The notes under the pieces: generated by a model | Seen by the model: the letters and a program-made list of their open reading frames with translations, nothing else | Database searches by the model: none | Told to the model about the DNA's origin: nothing | Made by a program: the position numbers and the translations under genes | Shown here: in pieces, positions 1 to 10,124 of the stretch | How positions within the stretch are numbered: position 1 is the first letter of the stretch | Layout of the letters: each line of letters opens with the position of its first letter | Origin: a bacterium | GTDB lineage: Bacteria > Patescibacteriota > Minisyncoccia > Minisyncoccales > CG1-02-41-26 | Reading direction: 5' to 3' | Assembly: GCA_030619905.1 (NCBI GenBank) | Contig: JAUXAO010000001.1 | Coordinates: 183,051-216,170, forward strand | Length of the DNA: 33,120 nt

Positions 1-2
1 AG

Positions 3-3000
3 GAAGAGGGAGCGACAACTACGACAACTACAGAAGTAACGAGCACTGAGGCAACAACTACTGAGACAATAACCACAGATACAACTACTACTACAGAAAT
101 AATAGAACCAGATGCCGAAGATGCTGGTGCAGAACAAGCGACGACTACTTATGAACAGGCAACGACAACAGAACAAGAGACAGGAGACCAGCAACAAGAG
201 ACAAGCGACGAGGGACAAGAAGAATCAACGACCACTGATGAAGGTATTAGTGATATTCCGCCAGAAGATACTCTTCCCAACATCGATGCTAAAATTATTA
301 TTTGGTATTCCCTCAATGACCAGGATTGGCAGGAATTGGATACTATTTCTGACTACCCATTGTCTAATGCTTTAAATGACGGCTATTTTGAATATGATGC
401 CTCGTTTTTAAAGAGTTGGGATGATATCAAAAATCTTAAGATTAAATTTGAAGGAGTAATTGGCGGAGAAACAAATATCATTGTCTATCTTGATAGTGTT
501 TGGATAGAAACGAATTGCCAGCAACAGGCAACAAGTGACAAGGGACAAGAGACAGGAGAAGGAGAGACAGACGGAGAAGAGATAAGCGATCAAGGAGAAG
601 AGGTAAGCATGGAGGAAGCGACAACTACCGAGACAACAACTACTGAGGCGACGATGACTGAGGCGACGACAAGCGATGAAGAAATCATAGAAGAGACACC
701 AGAGGAGGAAGCCGAAGAAGAAGCTGAAGAGAAACCAATTGAAGAAGAAGTTGAAGAAGTAGAAGAACCAGAAGAGTTAGTAGAAGAACCAGAACCAGAA
801 GAAGAGGAAGAGTCCGAAGAGGAGGAACTCGAAGAAGAACATCAAGGAGAGATTGAATCGTTATCTAAAAAGAATAGCTTTCGAGCAAATGAAAATCCTG
901 AATTTAGATTCAGGTATAAAAAAGTTTATTATAAATTTTTAGCTTTAAATAAAAAACCTGATACTACTTTCAATTTAACTACAACTACCCCAGATATTAC
1001 TACTGCTACAACAACAGCCACTACTAGTGCAACTGTTACTACTTCTACTAGTATTACCACTGCCACTTCCTCTGAAGATTTATCTTTATTTGAGAATAAT
1101 TCTTCTTCTACCAGTTCTACAGTAGAATCTAATAATAGTACTGCTACATCGGCTACCAGTACGGGAGCTACAACTTCAAGTTCAACTACAACTTTAAGCA
1201 ATGATTCTTTTATTAATTCTAATTCGACCTCTACAATTTCTTTTGAAAATCAAATATTAGGCACCCTTATCTCAGAACCTGTTAATAACTCTAATACTAA
1301 TACTTCTACTCCTCCTGTTAAGAATCTTTGGGAAGATATCAAGGTGAATTTGGAGATTAAAGGACCTGATAGTAACAGAAAAGATTTTGATTATAATATC
1401 TCATTTGAGGATAACGGAGATTTTTCAATAGAGCTTGAAAAACCATCTCAATTTCAGCCGGGTCGCTATAAACTTATTTTTACCATTGAAGAAAATGATC
1501 AAACTCAAGAATTTGAACAAACTTTCACTTGGGGTATTTTAGCTATAAATACAAATAAATCTATATATGTTAGTGGTACTTCTGTTAGTGGTACTTCGTC
1601 TAATATTGGCGATACTTCATGGGTAGGCAGTGAAACTGCCTACATACAGATGGCAGCTTTAAGAGATGATGGTCATACCATATGCGATGCGAATCTAAAA
1701 TTAGAAATCATTTTGCCTCAAGGAAATATCACTTATCCAGAAGTCCAAAAGTCAGGCAAGTGTGGACCGGATAATGTTACAGATGTCCCAGATTATTTCG
1801 CTTACTATCAGATAAGCAAAATAGGTATCCATCAGATGAGGTTAACTAATTTAGATAATGGTTATGAAATAGAAGATTCCTTTGAAGTTAGAGATTATGT
1901 TCCTTTTGATGTTGAGAGAATTGGGCCAACTAGAATCTATCCCCCAGCAATTTATGGAATGACTTTAAAAATAAAAGCTAATGAGAATTTTAGCGGACAG
2001 GTGATAGAAAGTGTGCCAGAATCATTTGAGGTTATAGAAGCGAATCAATCGCGAATATCTACGCGAAATGACGCGAAAGAAATTGTTTGGGATGTTAGTT
2101 GGAAGACAAGTGAGGAATATGAACTTTCATATCAGTTCGATGCTCCAAATATAAGTCCCTACCTTTATCTCTTGGGACCATTAGAAATAGGGAGTTTTCA
2201 AGAAATTAGACAATGGCAGGTGGCGGCGGATAGTCCTGATACAATTACTATTGAACAGCAGATAAATATTATTGATCAGGAGTATTCGATAAGTGCTTCC
2301 GTTTTCCTGCCAGTTGATAGCAGGCTTGGTTTGATAAAATGGGATGGAACAAAATATTCCGATGAAACAGTCTATTTTGAAGCTGTGATTAAAACCGATA
2401 ACCCCGAAAGAGACATCTTCGCAGCTCTTTTTGAGGACGGAGAAACAAACCCAGTAACTGCTACCGGAACGGTCAGTCATACTGGAGATACTAACTGGAC
2501 AAGAGAACGATCTGTCAATCCTATTAGTTTATCTGACGGAACAAGCTACACCGTTAGGATTGCAGGCCCTGATACAGATGCTAATTTTTCTATCAAAGCT
2601 GCGCGGTTGATTATTGTTCAGACCGATGAGACCAGTATTACTTCCACTCAAACTCAGATTGAGGTGGGATATAATGCAATTACAACTGATACTTCTTATA
2701 CTTCCACTACTGACCCAAAAATCTATTATTATGATTCTTCAAAATTTGATCCAGCACCAACTGCCTATTTTGAGGCAACAATAAAAAACGACAATATAAC
2801 AGGAGACGCGACAAATACTAGCCCTACTAACTGTGGTCTTGCGGAAAATGTTGATACCGGGGGCAATGACTGGAATGTTGCCAGTAATGGGGCTTGCGAT
2901 GCCACTAACGATACCTATTCTACAGTTACTACTGCTGGCACCACGCCGACCGACTATCTTAAAATCACCAATTTCAATTTTAATATTGCGCCCGGCAGCA

Positions 3001-4427
3001 CGATAACCGGCATTGTGGCAACCATTGAAGCAAATTCTACGAAGGTGGGAGGGAAATTAGCCGATGATTACAATGTGTACATTGTTAAAGGAAGCACCAT
3101 CAGGACAGATTCAACCGATATGGCATACGTGGATGATTGGCCCACTAGTGATGCTGTTAACACCTATCCTAATGGCGGAGCCACCAACAATACCTGGGGA
3201 GTAGCCGAGGGCTGGACTTCTCTTGATATAAATAATTCCGGGTTTGGTTTGGCATTTGAGGTTTACGAAGCAGATAGCAAAGCCTGTGTTGTTTCTGTTG
3301 ATAATATTACTCTTAAGGTTTATTACACTACGCCTGGCGGTGTAGCCACCACCTCTGTGCGGCTTTGGAATAAGACAGATGGACAAGCAGTTACGGGAAG
3401 CGAAATAGCTACCACTACCACCAGCTGGTCGAGGATTCGGAGTTCAGCAATTGCTTCGGCTAATTTCCCGACAGAGAAAGAATATCTGGTTCAAATTCAG
3501 ACCTCTAATGCCGATATTACAGCCCGTATTGCCAATGCCAAAATTATTTTAGACCAAGCAACCGGCACCGGGATAGATAAAGTAGAAATGGTCCATCAGT
3601 ATGTGAATACTACCATCGTGACTGCCAGCAGTTCCTACACAGGAACTGATTTTGATAATCAATATAATCCTGATAACTGGTCTGTCGGATCATTCAACCA
3701 TTATTTTGAGGCAACGTTAAAAAACAGCCCAGATACCACCTATGCTCAGCTTTATGTTACTGGTTATGGTCCAATCATTAATAGTGAGGTGTCGACTACT
3801 AGTGGTTCATATGTGCGGGAAAGAAGCGCTGATCTTTCCAAAAATGGCAATTGGCCAAGTTCTACCAGTACTCTTGATACTCAGATTAAGGGCTCGCCGT
3901 GCTACAGCAGCTACAGCCCGAGTCCTTCCTGGTCTAAAGTGGCTGACACTCTTGTTCGGGATATTGATAACCTTGGGGATTCTGCCGCTACAGTCGACAA
4001 AGATATTTACTGTGACGATTATAATTGCATTCTTTGGAAAAATAACGCTGCCCCTCCCACAACAGTTTGTATTGATTCAGACCCCAATGTTTACGGCAAT
4101 ATTCTTTGGGACAAAACAGATGCATCAAGTGGCACAAACTGGGCTGATATTGATCATTATTCTATTTCTATCTCAGGAGATGAAATAGGAGGAACCCATG
4201 CTCCAGGAACCATAATTGGTGTTAATAACTGGAATATCGGAAATAAGAACTGGCTGGCCCGAGACCATGGAGAAGGTAGCAGTGCCTATCCTGCAATGCA
4301 GGCCTGTATCAATAAAGGAGCAGGTTGGCGATTACCCAATGGTTTGGAATTAGATAGTATTCGAGACCAAGCCAAAGGTTCAGTTCCCTACTCTCGCCTT
4401 CCAAACATCCAGACCGACTTCTATTGA
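3..4427 (+). CDS. Giant surface protein, N-terminal part (5' truncated by window): Thr- and Glu-rich low-complexity segments, Ig/jelly-roll-like domains, C-terminal DUF1566-like domain; ends at an in-frame TGA
   Basis: Frame of the 336..4427 ORF is open back to base 3 with no stop, so the TTG at 336 is not the real start. DUF1566 hallmark 'AMQACINKGAGWRLPNGLELDSIRDQ' near the C-terminus. Confidence 0.85.
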   Translation, partial: EEGATTTTTTEVTSTEATTTETITTDTTTTTEIIEPDAEDAGAEQATTTYEQATTTEQETGDQQQETSDEGQEESTTTDEGISDIPPEDTLPNIDAKIIIWYSLNDQDWQELDTISDYPLSNALNDGYFEYDASFLKSWDDIKNLKIKFEGVIGGETNIIVYLDSVWIETNCQQQATSDKGQETGEGETDGEEISDQGEEVSMEEATTTETTTTEATMTEATTSDEEIIEETPEEEAEEEAEEKPIEEEVEEVEEPEELVEEPEPEEEEESEEEELEEEHQGEIESLSKKNSFRANENPEFRFRYKKVYYKFLALNKKPDTTFNLTTTTPDITTATTTATTSATVTTSTSITTATSSEDLSLFENNSSSTSSTVESNNSTATSATSTGATTSSSTTTLSNDSFINSNSTSTISFENQILGTLISEPVNNSNTNTSTPPVKNLWEDIKVNLEIKGPDSNRKDFDYNISFEDNGDFSIELEKPSQFQPGRYKLIFTIEENDQTQEFEQTFTWGILAINTNKSIYVSGTSVSGTSSNIGDTSWVGSETAYIQMAALRDDGHTICDANLKLEIILPQGNITYPEVQKSGKCGPDNVTDVPDYFAYYQISKIGIHQMRLTNLDNGYEIEDSFEVRDYVPFDVERIGPTRIYPPAIYGMTLKIKANENFSGQVIESVPESFEVIEANQSRISTRNDAKEIVWDVSWKTSEEYELSYQFDAPNISPYLYLLGPLEIGSFQEIRQWQVAADSPDTITIEQQINIIDQEYSISASVFLPVDSRLGLIKWDGTKYSDETVYFEAVIKTDNPERDIFAALFEDGETNPVTATGTVSHTGDTNWTRERSVNPISLSDGTSYTVRIAGPDTDANFSIKAARLIIVQTDETSITSTQTQIEVGYNAITTDTSYTSTTDPKIYYYDSSKFDPAPTAYFEATIKNDNITGDATNTSPTNCGLAENVDTGGNDWNVASNGACDATNDTYSTVTTAGTTPTDYLKITNFNFNIAPGSTITGIVATIEANSTKVGGKLADDYNVYIVKGSTIRTDSTDMAYVDDWPTSDAVNTYPNGGATNNTWGVAEGWTSLDINNSGFGLAFEVYEADSKACVVSVDNITLKVYYTTPGGVATTSVRLWNKTDGQAVTGSEIATTTTSWSRIRSSAIASANFPTEKEYLVQIQTSNADITARIANAKIILDQATGTGIDKVEMVHQYVNTTIVTASSSYTGTDFDNQYNPDNWSVGSFNHYFEATLKNSPDTTYAQLYVTGYGPIINSEVSTTSGSYVRERSADLSKNGNWPSSTSTLDTQIKGSPCYSSYSPSPSWSKVADTLVRDIDNLGDSAATVDKDIYCDDYNCILWKNNAAPPTTVCIDSDPNVYGNILWDKTDASSGTNWADIDHYSISISGDEIGGTHAPGTIIGVNNWNIGNKNWLARDHGEGSSAYPAMQACINKGAGWRLPNGLELDSIRDQAKGSVPYSRLPNIQTDFY

Positions 4428-4545
4428 TGTTCTACCGAGTACAGCAGTACCATTGCCTTCATCATGAATACCAACTATGGTGAGTTTTACGCGTCAGAGA
4501 CATTCCCTAAGTCCCTCAACACGGTCTATGTCCGCTGCGCCCGCG
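4005..4545 (+). other. DUF1566-like (C-type-lectin-like) domain split by TGA at 4425-4427
   Basis: 'DIYCDDYNCILWKN...GWRLPNGLELDSI...LPNIQTDFY*CSTEYSS...VYVRCAR' matches DUF1566 layout (GWRLP...YWSSTEYS...YVRCVR). Confidence 0.7.
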
Positions 4546-7500
4546 AACAAACGGACGTCCCTTCAGTTTCCAACTCCTGGCTGATTATTCAGGCTTCATT
4601 AAAGCCAGCACCTCCTCCCTATATTACTATCTCAGGTACCGTTTATACTGGTGAAGAAACAGGTCCAATTGGTGCTGGCAGAACAGTGAAAGTTAAAATT
4701 AATGGCGATGGTGAGTATTCAACCTCTACTGACTCTGATGGAACCTATTCTATTCCTAATGTGACAATTAACGAAGTTAATGACGTAGTAACTGTTTTTC
4801 TTGTTACCAATAGTTACCAAGAGAGAGCAAACACGGTTACTTTGGCCTCAAGCACTTCAAATAATATCGGGGGTTTAAATCTCTATCAGAACCGAATCAT
4901 TATCCGGCACGAAGGCGATGGCCCCATTACCATTACTGACTTAGACAAATATGATTACGAACAAGATACTGATATTCTGTTTACTGCTTCTTCTACTCCC
5001 GCCACCTTGACCGCTTCCTCAACTTCGGAGTTTTTCATCTGGTCAGGAGATACTTTCCAGACCGGAGGAGCAGGTGGCAATATTTCCTTGTATGATGTAG
5101 ATATTAGAGGAACCTTTACAGCCACTTCTACCCAAACCATTTCTGTTTCTGGTTCTTGGTTTGCTTCTTCTACAGCTACTTTTACTGCTGCCAGTTCCAC
5201 AGTTACTTTTACGGCTACCACAACCGGTAAGACAATCACCACGGCTGGCAATTCCTTTTACAATTTAACTTTCAATGGTTCTGGAGGAGGTTGGACTTTT
5301 CAGGATGTCGCTACTACTTCGGCCACTACCACTATTTCCAACGGCACCCTTAGCCAGGGAGCAAACAATTTTATAACCCGAAGTTTAACTATTGCCTCAA
5401 ATGCCACATTTACTAAAGCAACTGGTGGAGGAATCTTAATCTTTGAAGGCAGTGGCGAAGGGTATTTTGAAGATAGCAATGAAACTAAGAATAATTTAGG
5501 CAATGTCCAGATTGGGAACTCACCAGCCAGCACGAATCTTAAATCAGATTTTTGGGCTGACAGTTTAACTGTTAATAGCGGGGATATCTTCAGAACAAAA
5601 GGGTATGAAGTAAATATTACCAATTACATTACTATCTACGGAACATATGACTGTACTGATACAGGGGGAGAAGGAGACGAAACTATTACTACCTTGGGTA
5701 CTAATTGGACAGTAGATTCTGGCGCAACTTTTACAGCTGCCAGTTCTACTATTACCTTTACGGCCACTACTACTGGCAAGACAATTACCACGGCTGGCAA
5801 TTCCTTTTACAATTTAACCTTCAACGGCCCTGGTGGTGGTTGGACTTTTCAGGACAATACTACTTCTACTAATAACTTTACTATTAGTAACGGCACAATT
5901 ACTGGACCTTCGAGTGGAATTATTGCTGTAGGAAACAATTGGTTAAATGGTGTTACTTGCGATACTTTATCTTATGAAGGTAAAGATTATAATACTGTTT
6001 TGATCGGAGACCAGTGTTGGATGACAGAAAACCTTGATTATGATAATGGTTGTGAGAGCGTAGAATGGGTAAATGATAGTGACGAAGGATGGTGTGGGTA
6101 TTATGATGATGCTGGGTCAGACGATACATATGGTCTGTTATATCAATGGTCAGCAGCAATGAATGGTACTACCACAGAAGGGGCCCAAGGAATTTGTCCT
6201 AGTGGATGGCATATTCCTTCTCATGATGACTGGACTGATTTAGAGCGTCAAATATGTTCTGATATTGGGAATAGTGGATGTGAAACCACTTTTCCTAAAA
6301 ATACTACAACCACTGGATATCTGGGTGATGGAGAAGCACCAGCCATGGCAGCCAGCACAACTCTCTGGTCAGATGGCGCCCTGGAGAGCGATCCTGACTT
6401 TGCTACTTCTGGACTGGATATCCTTCCTGCCGGTTATCGGGACACCGATGGCGCTTACACCTCTCGCAGCGGCTACGCGCTCTTGTGGTCTTCTACTGAG
6501 ACTGGTACTGATGCTTGGTACCGGGTCTTGCGCTACGTTGTCACGGGTGTCTACCGGGCCAGCTACGATAAGGCTAGCGGGTTTTCAGTGCGTTGCCTAC
6601 AAGATTCGCCTGCTGATGGTAATTTTACTCACAATGATTCCACGGTTCGCTTTTATGCCACTGATTCCGGCAATACCATAACCTCTGGCGGCTCTTCTTC
6701 TTTTTATAACCTAACTTTTGATGGCTCCAATGGTGGCTGGACTCTCCAGGACAGCGCTACTTCTACTAATAACTTTACTATTAGTCAGGGGACAGTAACT
6801 TCTACTACCAGCACTCTGGCTGTTGGCGGAGATCTTGATGTGTCTAATGGAACTTTTAAAAATAACTCAGGTAAAGTTTTATTTAATTCTGATTCAACTG
6901 GCAAGAATATTACTACCGGCGGTACAGGTAATTCTTTTCACGATATTGAGTTTAACGGCTCTGGTGGTTGGACTTTTAACACTGGTGACCACGACATTAA
7001 CAACGACTTCACCATTACTAGTGGGACAGTCACTTCTACTCCCGGCACTTTATTAGTTGGCGGAAACTGGCTTAATTCTACCGGAACTTTCAATGCTACT
7101 TCCGGCACGGTAACCTTTGATGCTGGCTCAACTGGTAAAACAATTGACCCTGGTTCTTCTCCTTTTAATATTATTACCTTTGATAATGGCTCTGGCGGTT
7201 GGACAATCACTGCTAATGCTACTTCTACTAATAATTGGAACATGACTAATGCCCAATCTTTTGCGGCTACTTCTTCAATCACTATTGAAGTTAAGGGCAA
7301 TTATATTATTTCTGATTCCATCCCTGCAGTTACTACCTGGAATTCAAACTCCACTTTATATCTCAACAGCGAGTCTGCTTACACGGTTGGCTCTAAAAAC
7401 CAAAGCGCCGAAGCGGAAGAATACGCAACTTTAAAGATTGGAACAAACACTGATATCAGGATGTGGAACTCTACTTCTTCCAATTACACTATTGATGCTT

Positions 7501-8843
7501 CCGGCTCTTTATATTCTCAAGACCACAATTATGAAGATGGCAAACTTCAAATCTGGGGTGATTATCATACCACCTCTACTGATTATTGGAATTATGCTGA
7601 TGATTTTGATGGAGCAGGTAGTGCTAACCGCCCATGCCAGGTAACTATTAACTCTAATACTTCTATTACTGTTGACAGCGGCGAGACTTTGGAAATTAAA
7701 GGAGGAGAAGCTACTTCTTCAGATATTACTATAATTAATGCTTCAGCTTCATGGGATTTAAATAATAATGGGACTACCACTATTCAGGAAGCTACCATTA
7801 ATTACTTAAACCCAGCTACAGGTACTATTACTGTTTTAAATACAACTTTAAACAATGAAGATACTCCTGAGTCTGGTGCCACCCTTAATGTTGACTGGTA
7901 TTTAGGAGGTCATGTAGTTGATGCCAATTCTACTTCTACTGATGTTGTTAATGCTACCACCACTATTTCGGAAGAGAGTACTACTTCTCAATCTACTGTT
8001 TGGGAATGGTCAGGAAGTGGTTGGGGAACAGCTTCAACCACTCAGACTACTTTAACTGATGCTTCAGGCCTTTTTCCTCAGCCCGGCACTAATGGCGCCA
8101 TTCGGATCAGAGAATACTCAGCGACAAGTACGGCTACTACCTATTACAAATATAATTTGGCAATTACAGCTAATGGTTTCAGTAATTATAATTATTATAA
8201 CGATCAAGGAACTAATTATATAGCTTCGGCTTCAAGTAGTGATGGTGATGTTGATACCTGTATTTCTGAAACATGGCAGAGAGATGATATTGATGCTAAT
8301 AATACTGAACAAACCTTAAATGAACCGCCGACCACTGGAACCTGGTATGTTGGTATGGATTCTGACTTGGAGTTTGGAGTGGATTCTTTAACAGTCAACA
8401 TAGGACCTTTAAATGATATCAACAACCTTACGGCCACGGCTACTACCATAACCTATGTTACTAGTACGGCTGGTTATCTAATTCAGGTTTATGATTCGGC
8501 CGGTAATGACGGAACACTGACAGCTACCTCAAGTCCTTTCATTCCTAGATGGGATTATAATAATGATGCTCCTGATCCTTGGGGGACTTACTGTAAAAAC
8601 AATGCCAGTTTTTGCGGCTTTGGTTATACCACTAGTGATGATAATTTAACTGGCGATAACCGTTTCGGTAGTGCCACTGAGTATGCCGGCTTTACCAGTT
8701 CCACTGAACCAGTAGCAGACCGAGGGACAGGTAGCTGGAAGGGCGAACCAGACACTATCACCTACAAGGTCTCTGTTCCTGAAAGCCAGGAACCGGAGAC
8801 GTATGATACGACTATAACGTATGTATGTACTGCTCAATACTAA
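4428..8843 (+). CDS. Continuation of the same reading frame after one TGA: rest of DUF1566-like domain, carboxypeptidase-regulatory-like segment, repeated 'GNSFYNLTFNGSGGGWTFQD' units, internal FISUMP domain
   Basis: ORF 4464..8843 is in the same frame as 3..4427 and codons 4428-4463 are open (CSTEYSSTIAFI). FISUMP motifs 'DYNTVLIGDQCWMTENLDY', 'GICPSGWHIPSHDDW', 'GFSVRCLQD'. Confidence 0.85.
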   Translation, partial: CSTEYSSTIAFIMNTNYGEFYASETFPKSLNTVYVRCAREQTDVPSVSNSWLIIQASLKPAPPPYITISGTVYTGEETGPIGAGRTVKVKINGDGEYSTSTDSDGTYSIPNVTINEVNDVVTVFLVTNSYQERANTVTLASSTSNNIGGLNLYQNRIIIRHEGDGPITITDLDKYDYEQDTDILFTASSTPATLTASSTSEFFIWSGDTFQTGGAGGNISLYDVDIRGTFTATSTQTISVSGSWFASSTATFTAASSTVTFTATTTGKTITTAGNSFYNLTFNGSGGGWTFQDVATTSATTTISNGTLSQGANNFITRSLTIASNATFTKATGGGILIFEGSGEGYFEDSNETKNNLGNVQIGNSPASTNLKSDFWADSLTVNSGDIFRTKGYEVNITNYITIYGTYDCTDTGGEGDETITTLGTNWTVDSGATFTAASSTITFTATTTGKTITTAGNSFYNLTFNGPGGGWTFQDNTTSTNNFTISNGTITGPSSGIIAVGNNWLNGVTCDTLSYEGKDYNTVLIGDQCWMTENLDYDNGCESVEWVNDSDEGWCGYYDDAGSDDTYGLLYQWSAAMNGTTTEGAQGICPSGWHIPSHDDWTDLERQICSDIGNSGCETTFPKNTTTTGYLGDGEAPAMAASTTLWSDGALESDPDFATSGLDILPAGYRDTDGAYTSRSGYALLWSSTETGTDAWYRVLRYVVTGVYRASYDKASGFSVRCLQDSPADGNFTHNDSTVRFYATDSGNTITSGGSSSFYNLTFDGSNGGWTLQDSATSTNNFTISQGTVTSTTSTLAVGGDLDVSNGTFKNNSGKVLFNSDSTGKNITTGGTGNSFHDIEFNGSGGWTFNTGDHDINNDFTITSGTVTSTPGTLLVGGNWLNSTGTFNATSGTVTFDAGSTGKTIDPGSSPFNIITFDNGSGGWTITANATSTNNWNMTNAQSFAATSSITIEVKGNYIISDSIPAVTTWNSNSTLYLNSESAYTVGSKNQSAEAEEYATLKIGTNTDIRMWNSTSSNYTIDASGSLYSQDHNYEDGKLQIWGDYHTTSTDYWNYADDFDGAGSANRPCQVTINSNTSITVDSGETLEIKGGEATSSDITIINASASWDLNNNGTTTIQEATINYLNPATGTITVLNTTLNNEDTPESGATLNVDWYLGGHVVDANSTSTDVVNATTTISEESTTSQSTVWEWSGSGWGTASTTQTTLTDASGLFPQPGTNGAIRIREYSATSTATTYYKYNLAITANGFSNYNYYNDQGTNYIASASSSDGDVDTCISETWQRDDIDANNTEQTLNEPPTTGTWYVGMDSDLEFGVDSLTVNIGPLNDINNLTATATTITYVTSTAGYLIQVYDSAGNDGTLTATSSPFIPRWDYNNDAPDPWGTYCKNNASFCGFGYTTSDDNLTGDNRFGSATEYAGFTSSTEPVADRGTGSWKGEPDTITYKVSVPESQEPETYDTTITYVCTAQY
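5950..6618 (+). other. FISUMP (Fibrobacter succinogenes major paralogous) domain
   Basis: 'CDTLSYEGKDYNTVLIGDQCWMTENLDYDNGC...YGLLYQWSAAMNG...GICPSGWHIPSHDDWTDLE...LPAGYR...LLWSSTET...GFSVRCLQD'. Confidence 0.85.
6430..6605 (+). other. Candidate DGR-type variable region at the end of the FISUMP domain
   Basis: GC-rich, A-poor stretch in an AT-rich gene; variable codons TAC, GTC, CGC, GTT, GGT, GCC, AGC, GAT are reachable from AAC/AAT by changing A only. No RT or template repeat found in the window. Confidence 0.5.
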
Positions 8844-8880
8844 TATGCGGAAAATGGTGTACAAATAATTAGAAGGATTT

Positions 8881-10020
8881 ATGGATAAAAAATACAAAAA
8901 AGTTTCAGTTCTGTTTAATATTTGGTTTCCAGTTGCTTTAGTATTATTAATTAGTATGGGCTTTGTAGTTCCTTGTATAACAAATGCTCAGATTAGTGTT
9001 TCACCTAGATTGGCTGTCAGTCCTCATACATTTGAGATTGATTTCTTTCCCGGAGAATCAATAACTAAAGAAATCAAAATTACTAATAAAAGTGAAGCAG
9101 CTTTTCCTATGTTAGTAAGAGTGGTTAATTTTACGGCCAGTGACGAAACAGGAAGCACATCATTTGACGAAGTATCAGAAGACCCGTCAATTTCTTCTCG
9201 TAAATGGTTTGAAATTGAAAATCCCAATTTCATTTTGGATGCAGGTGAAACAGAAAAAGTTAATTTTACCATTTCTGTTCCTGAAAATGCCGAGCCGGGC
9301 GGTCATTATGCTGTAATGTTTTTTGAACCTCAGTTACCATCCTTTTATTTTGAAGAAGATAAGCCGCGGGTTGTTCCAGTAATTGGAGTTTTGTTTTTGT
9401 CTTCTGTAAAAACATTTACCTTAGAGCCAGAAGTTAAGGAGAAATTAGAAGTAGTTGAATTTGCCGTACCCAAAGAAGAAAGATTAGTTGCTCTGGAAAA
9501 TCTTACCTCTGCCTTTATTGGAGGAATAGTTCAGGCGGCCAGTGAAGTTACTATAACTAAAAAATCTCCTTCCAATTTTATTTTACGAATCCAGAATAAT
9601 GACATTTATCATATCAAGCCATTTGGCAAGGTTTTAATTCTTAATATCTTTGGCAAGAAAGTGGGAGAAGCGGAAGTTCCCAAAACAACGATTTTACCGG
9701 GAAGGATCCGGCAATTCCCGGTTGAGTTTTTACTGGAGACTCCGAAATATTTAAAATGGCTGCCAGAATCAGTTTCTAATTTCTTAGCAAAGAATTTCTT
9801 CTTTGGAAAATATCAAGCAAAACTTGTGATGGAGACAAGTGATAAAAGACAAGGGACAGAAATGGATTGGCTGCTTATTGCCAATATGAGTTTCTTTGCT
9901 TTCCCCTGGCAATTCTGGCTGGTATTTATTTTAACTGTTCTACTTTTCATTCTTATTTTAGTAAAATATAGAAGAAGAATAATTTTGTCATTAAGAGTGC
10001 TAACCAGGGGCAATGAATAG
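8881..10020 (+). CDS. DUF916/WxLIP-like secreted protein with signal peptide and C-terminal TM anchor
   Basis: 'ISVSPRLAVSPHTFEIDFFPGESITKEIKITNKSEAAFPM...ENAEPGGHYAVMFFEP', C-terminal 'FFAFPWQFWLVFILTVLLFILILVKYRRR'. SD-like AGAAGGA upstream of the ATG. Confidence 0.75.
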   Translation: MDKKYKKVSVLFNIWFPVALVLLISMGFVVPCITNAQISVSPRLAVSPHTFEIDFFPGESITKEIKITNKSEAAFPMLVRVVNFTASDETGSTSFDEVSEDPSISSRKWFEIENPNFILDAGETEKVNFTISVPENAEPGGHYAVMFFEPQLPSFYFEEDKPRVVPVIGVLFLSSVKTFTLEPEVKEKLEVVEFAVPKEERLVALENLTSAFIGGIVQAASEVTITKKSPSNFILRIQNNDIYHIKPFGKVLILNIFGKKVGEAEVPKTTILPGRIRQFPVEFLLETPKYLKWLPESVSNFLAKNFFFGKYQAKLVMETSDKRQGTEMDWLLIANMSFFAFPWQFWLVFILTVLLFILILVKYRRRIILSLRVLTRGNE

Positions 10021-10124
10021 TTAATCAGAGGCCCGTTTCCCGGCAGTTTATAGGAGGTAAATCTCTATAAACTTTAATATTGTTTTGAAATATACCATAA
10101 TACAATAAACCTGTGGAAAACTTT

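Noticed and set aside
112-375. 87-aa plus-strand ORF 'MPKMLVQNKRRLLMNRQRQQNKRQETSNKRQ...'
   Set aside because: Out-of-frame reading of the heptad and Thr/Glu-rich coding DNA of the giant surface gene, which is open through this region.
929-1201. Val-rich minus ORFs (also 4955-5251, 6938-7300, 8216-8449)
   Set aside because: Antisense artefacts of Thr/Ser-rich (ACT/ACA) repeats in the surface gene.
3-8843. Genome-wide recoding of UGA (Gly or Trp) to explain the TGA at 4425
   Set aside because: TGA serves as the apparent natural stop for smpB, the 16962 cohesin gene and the MGMT-like gene, and conserved Trp is encoded by TGG throughout, so global recoding is unlikely.
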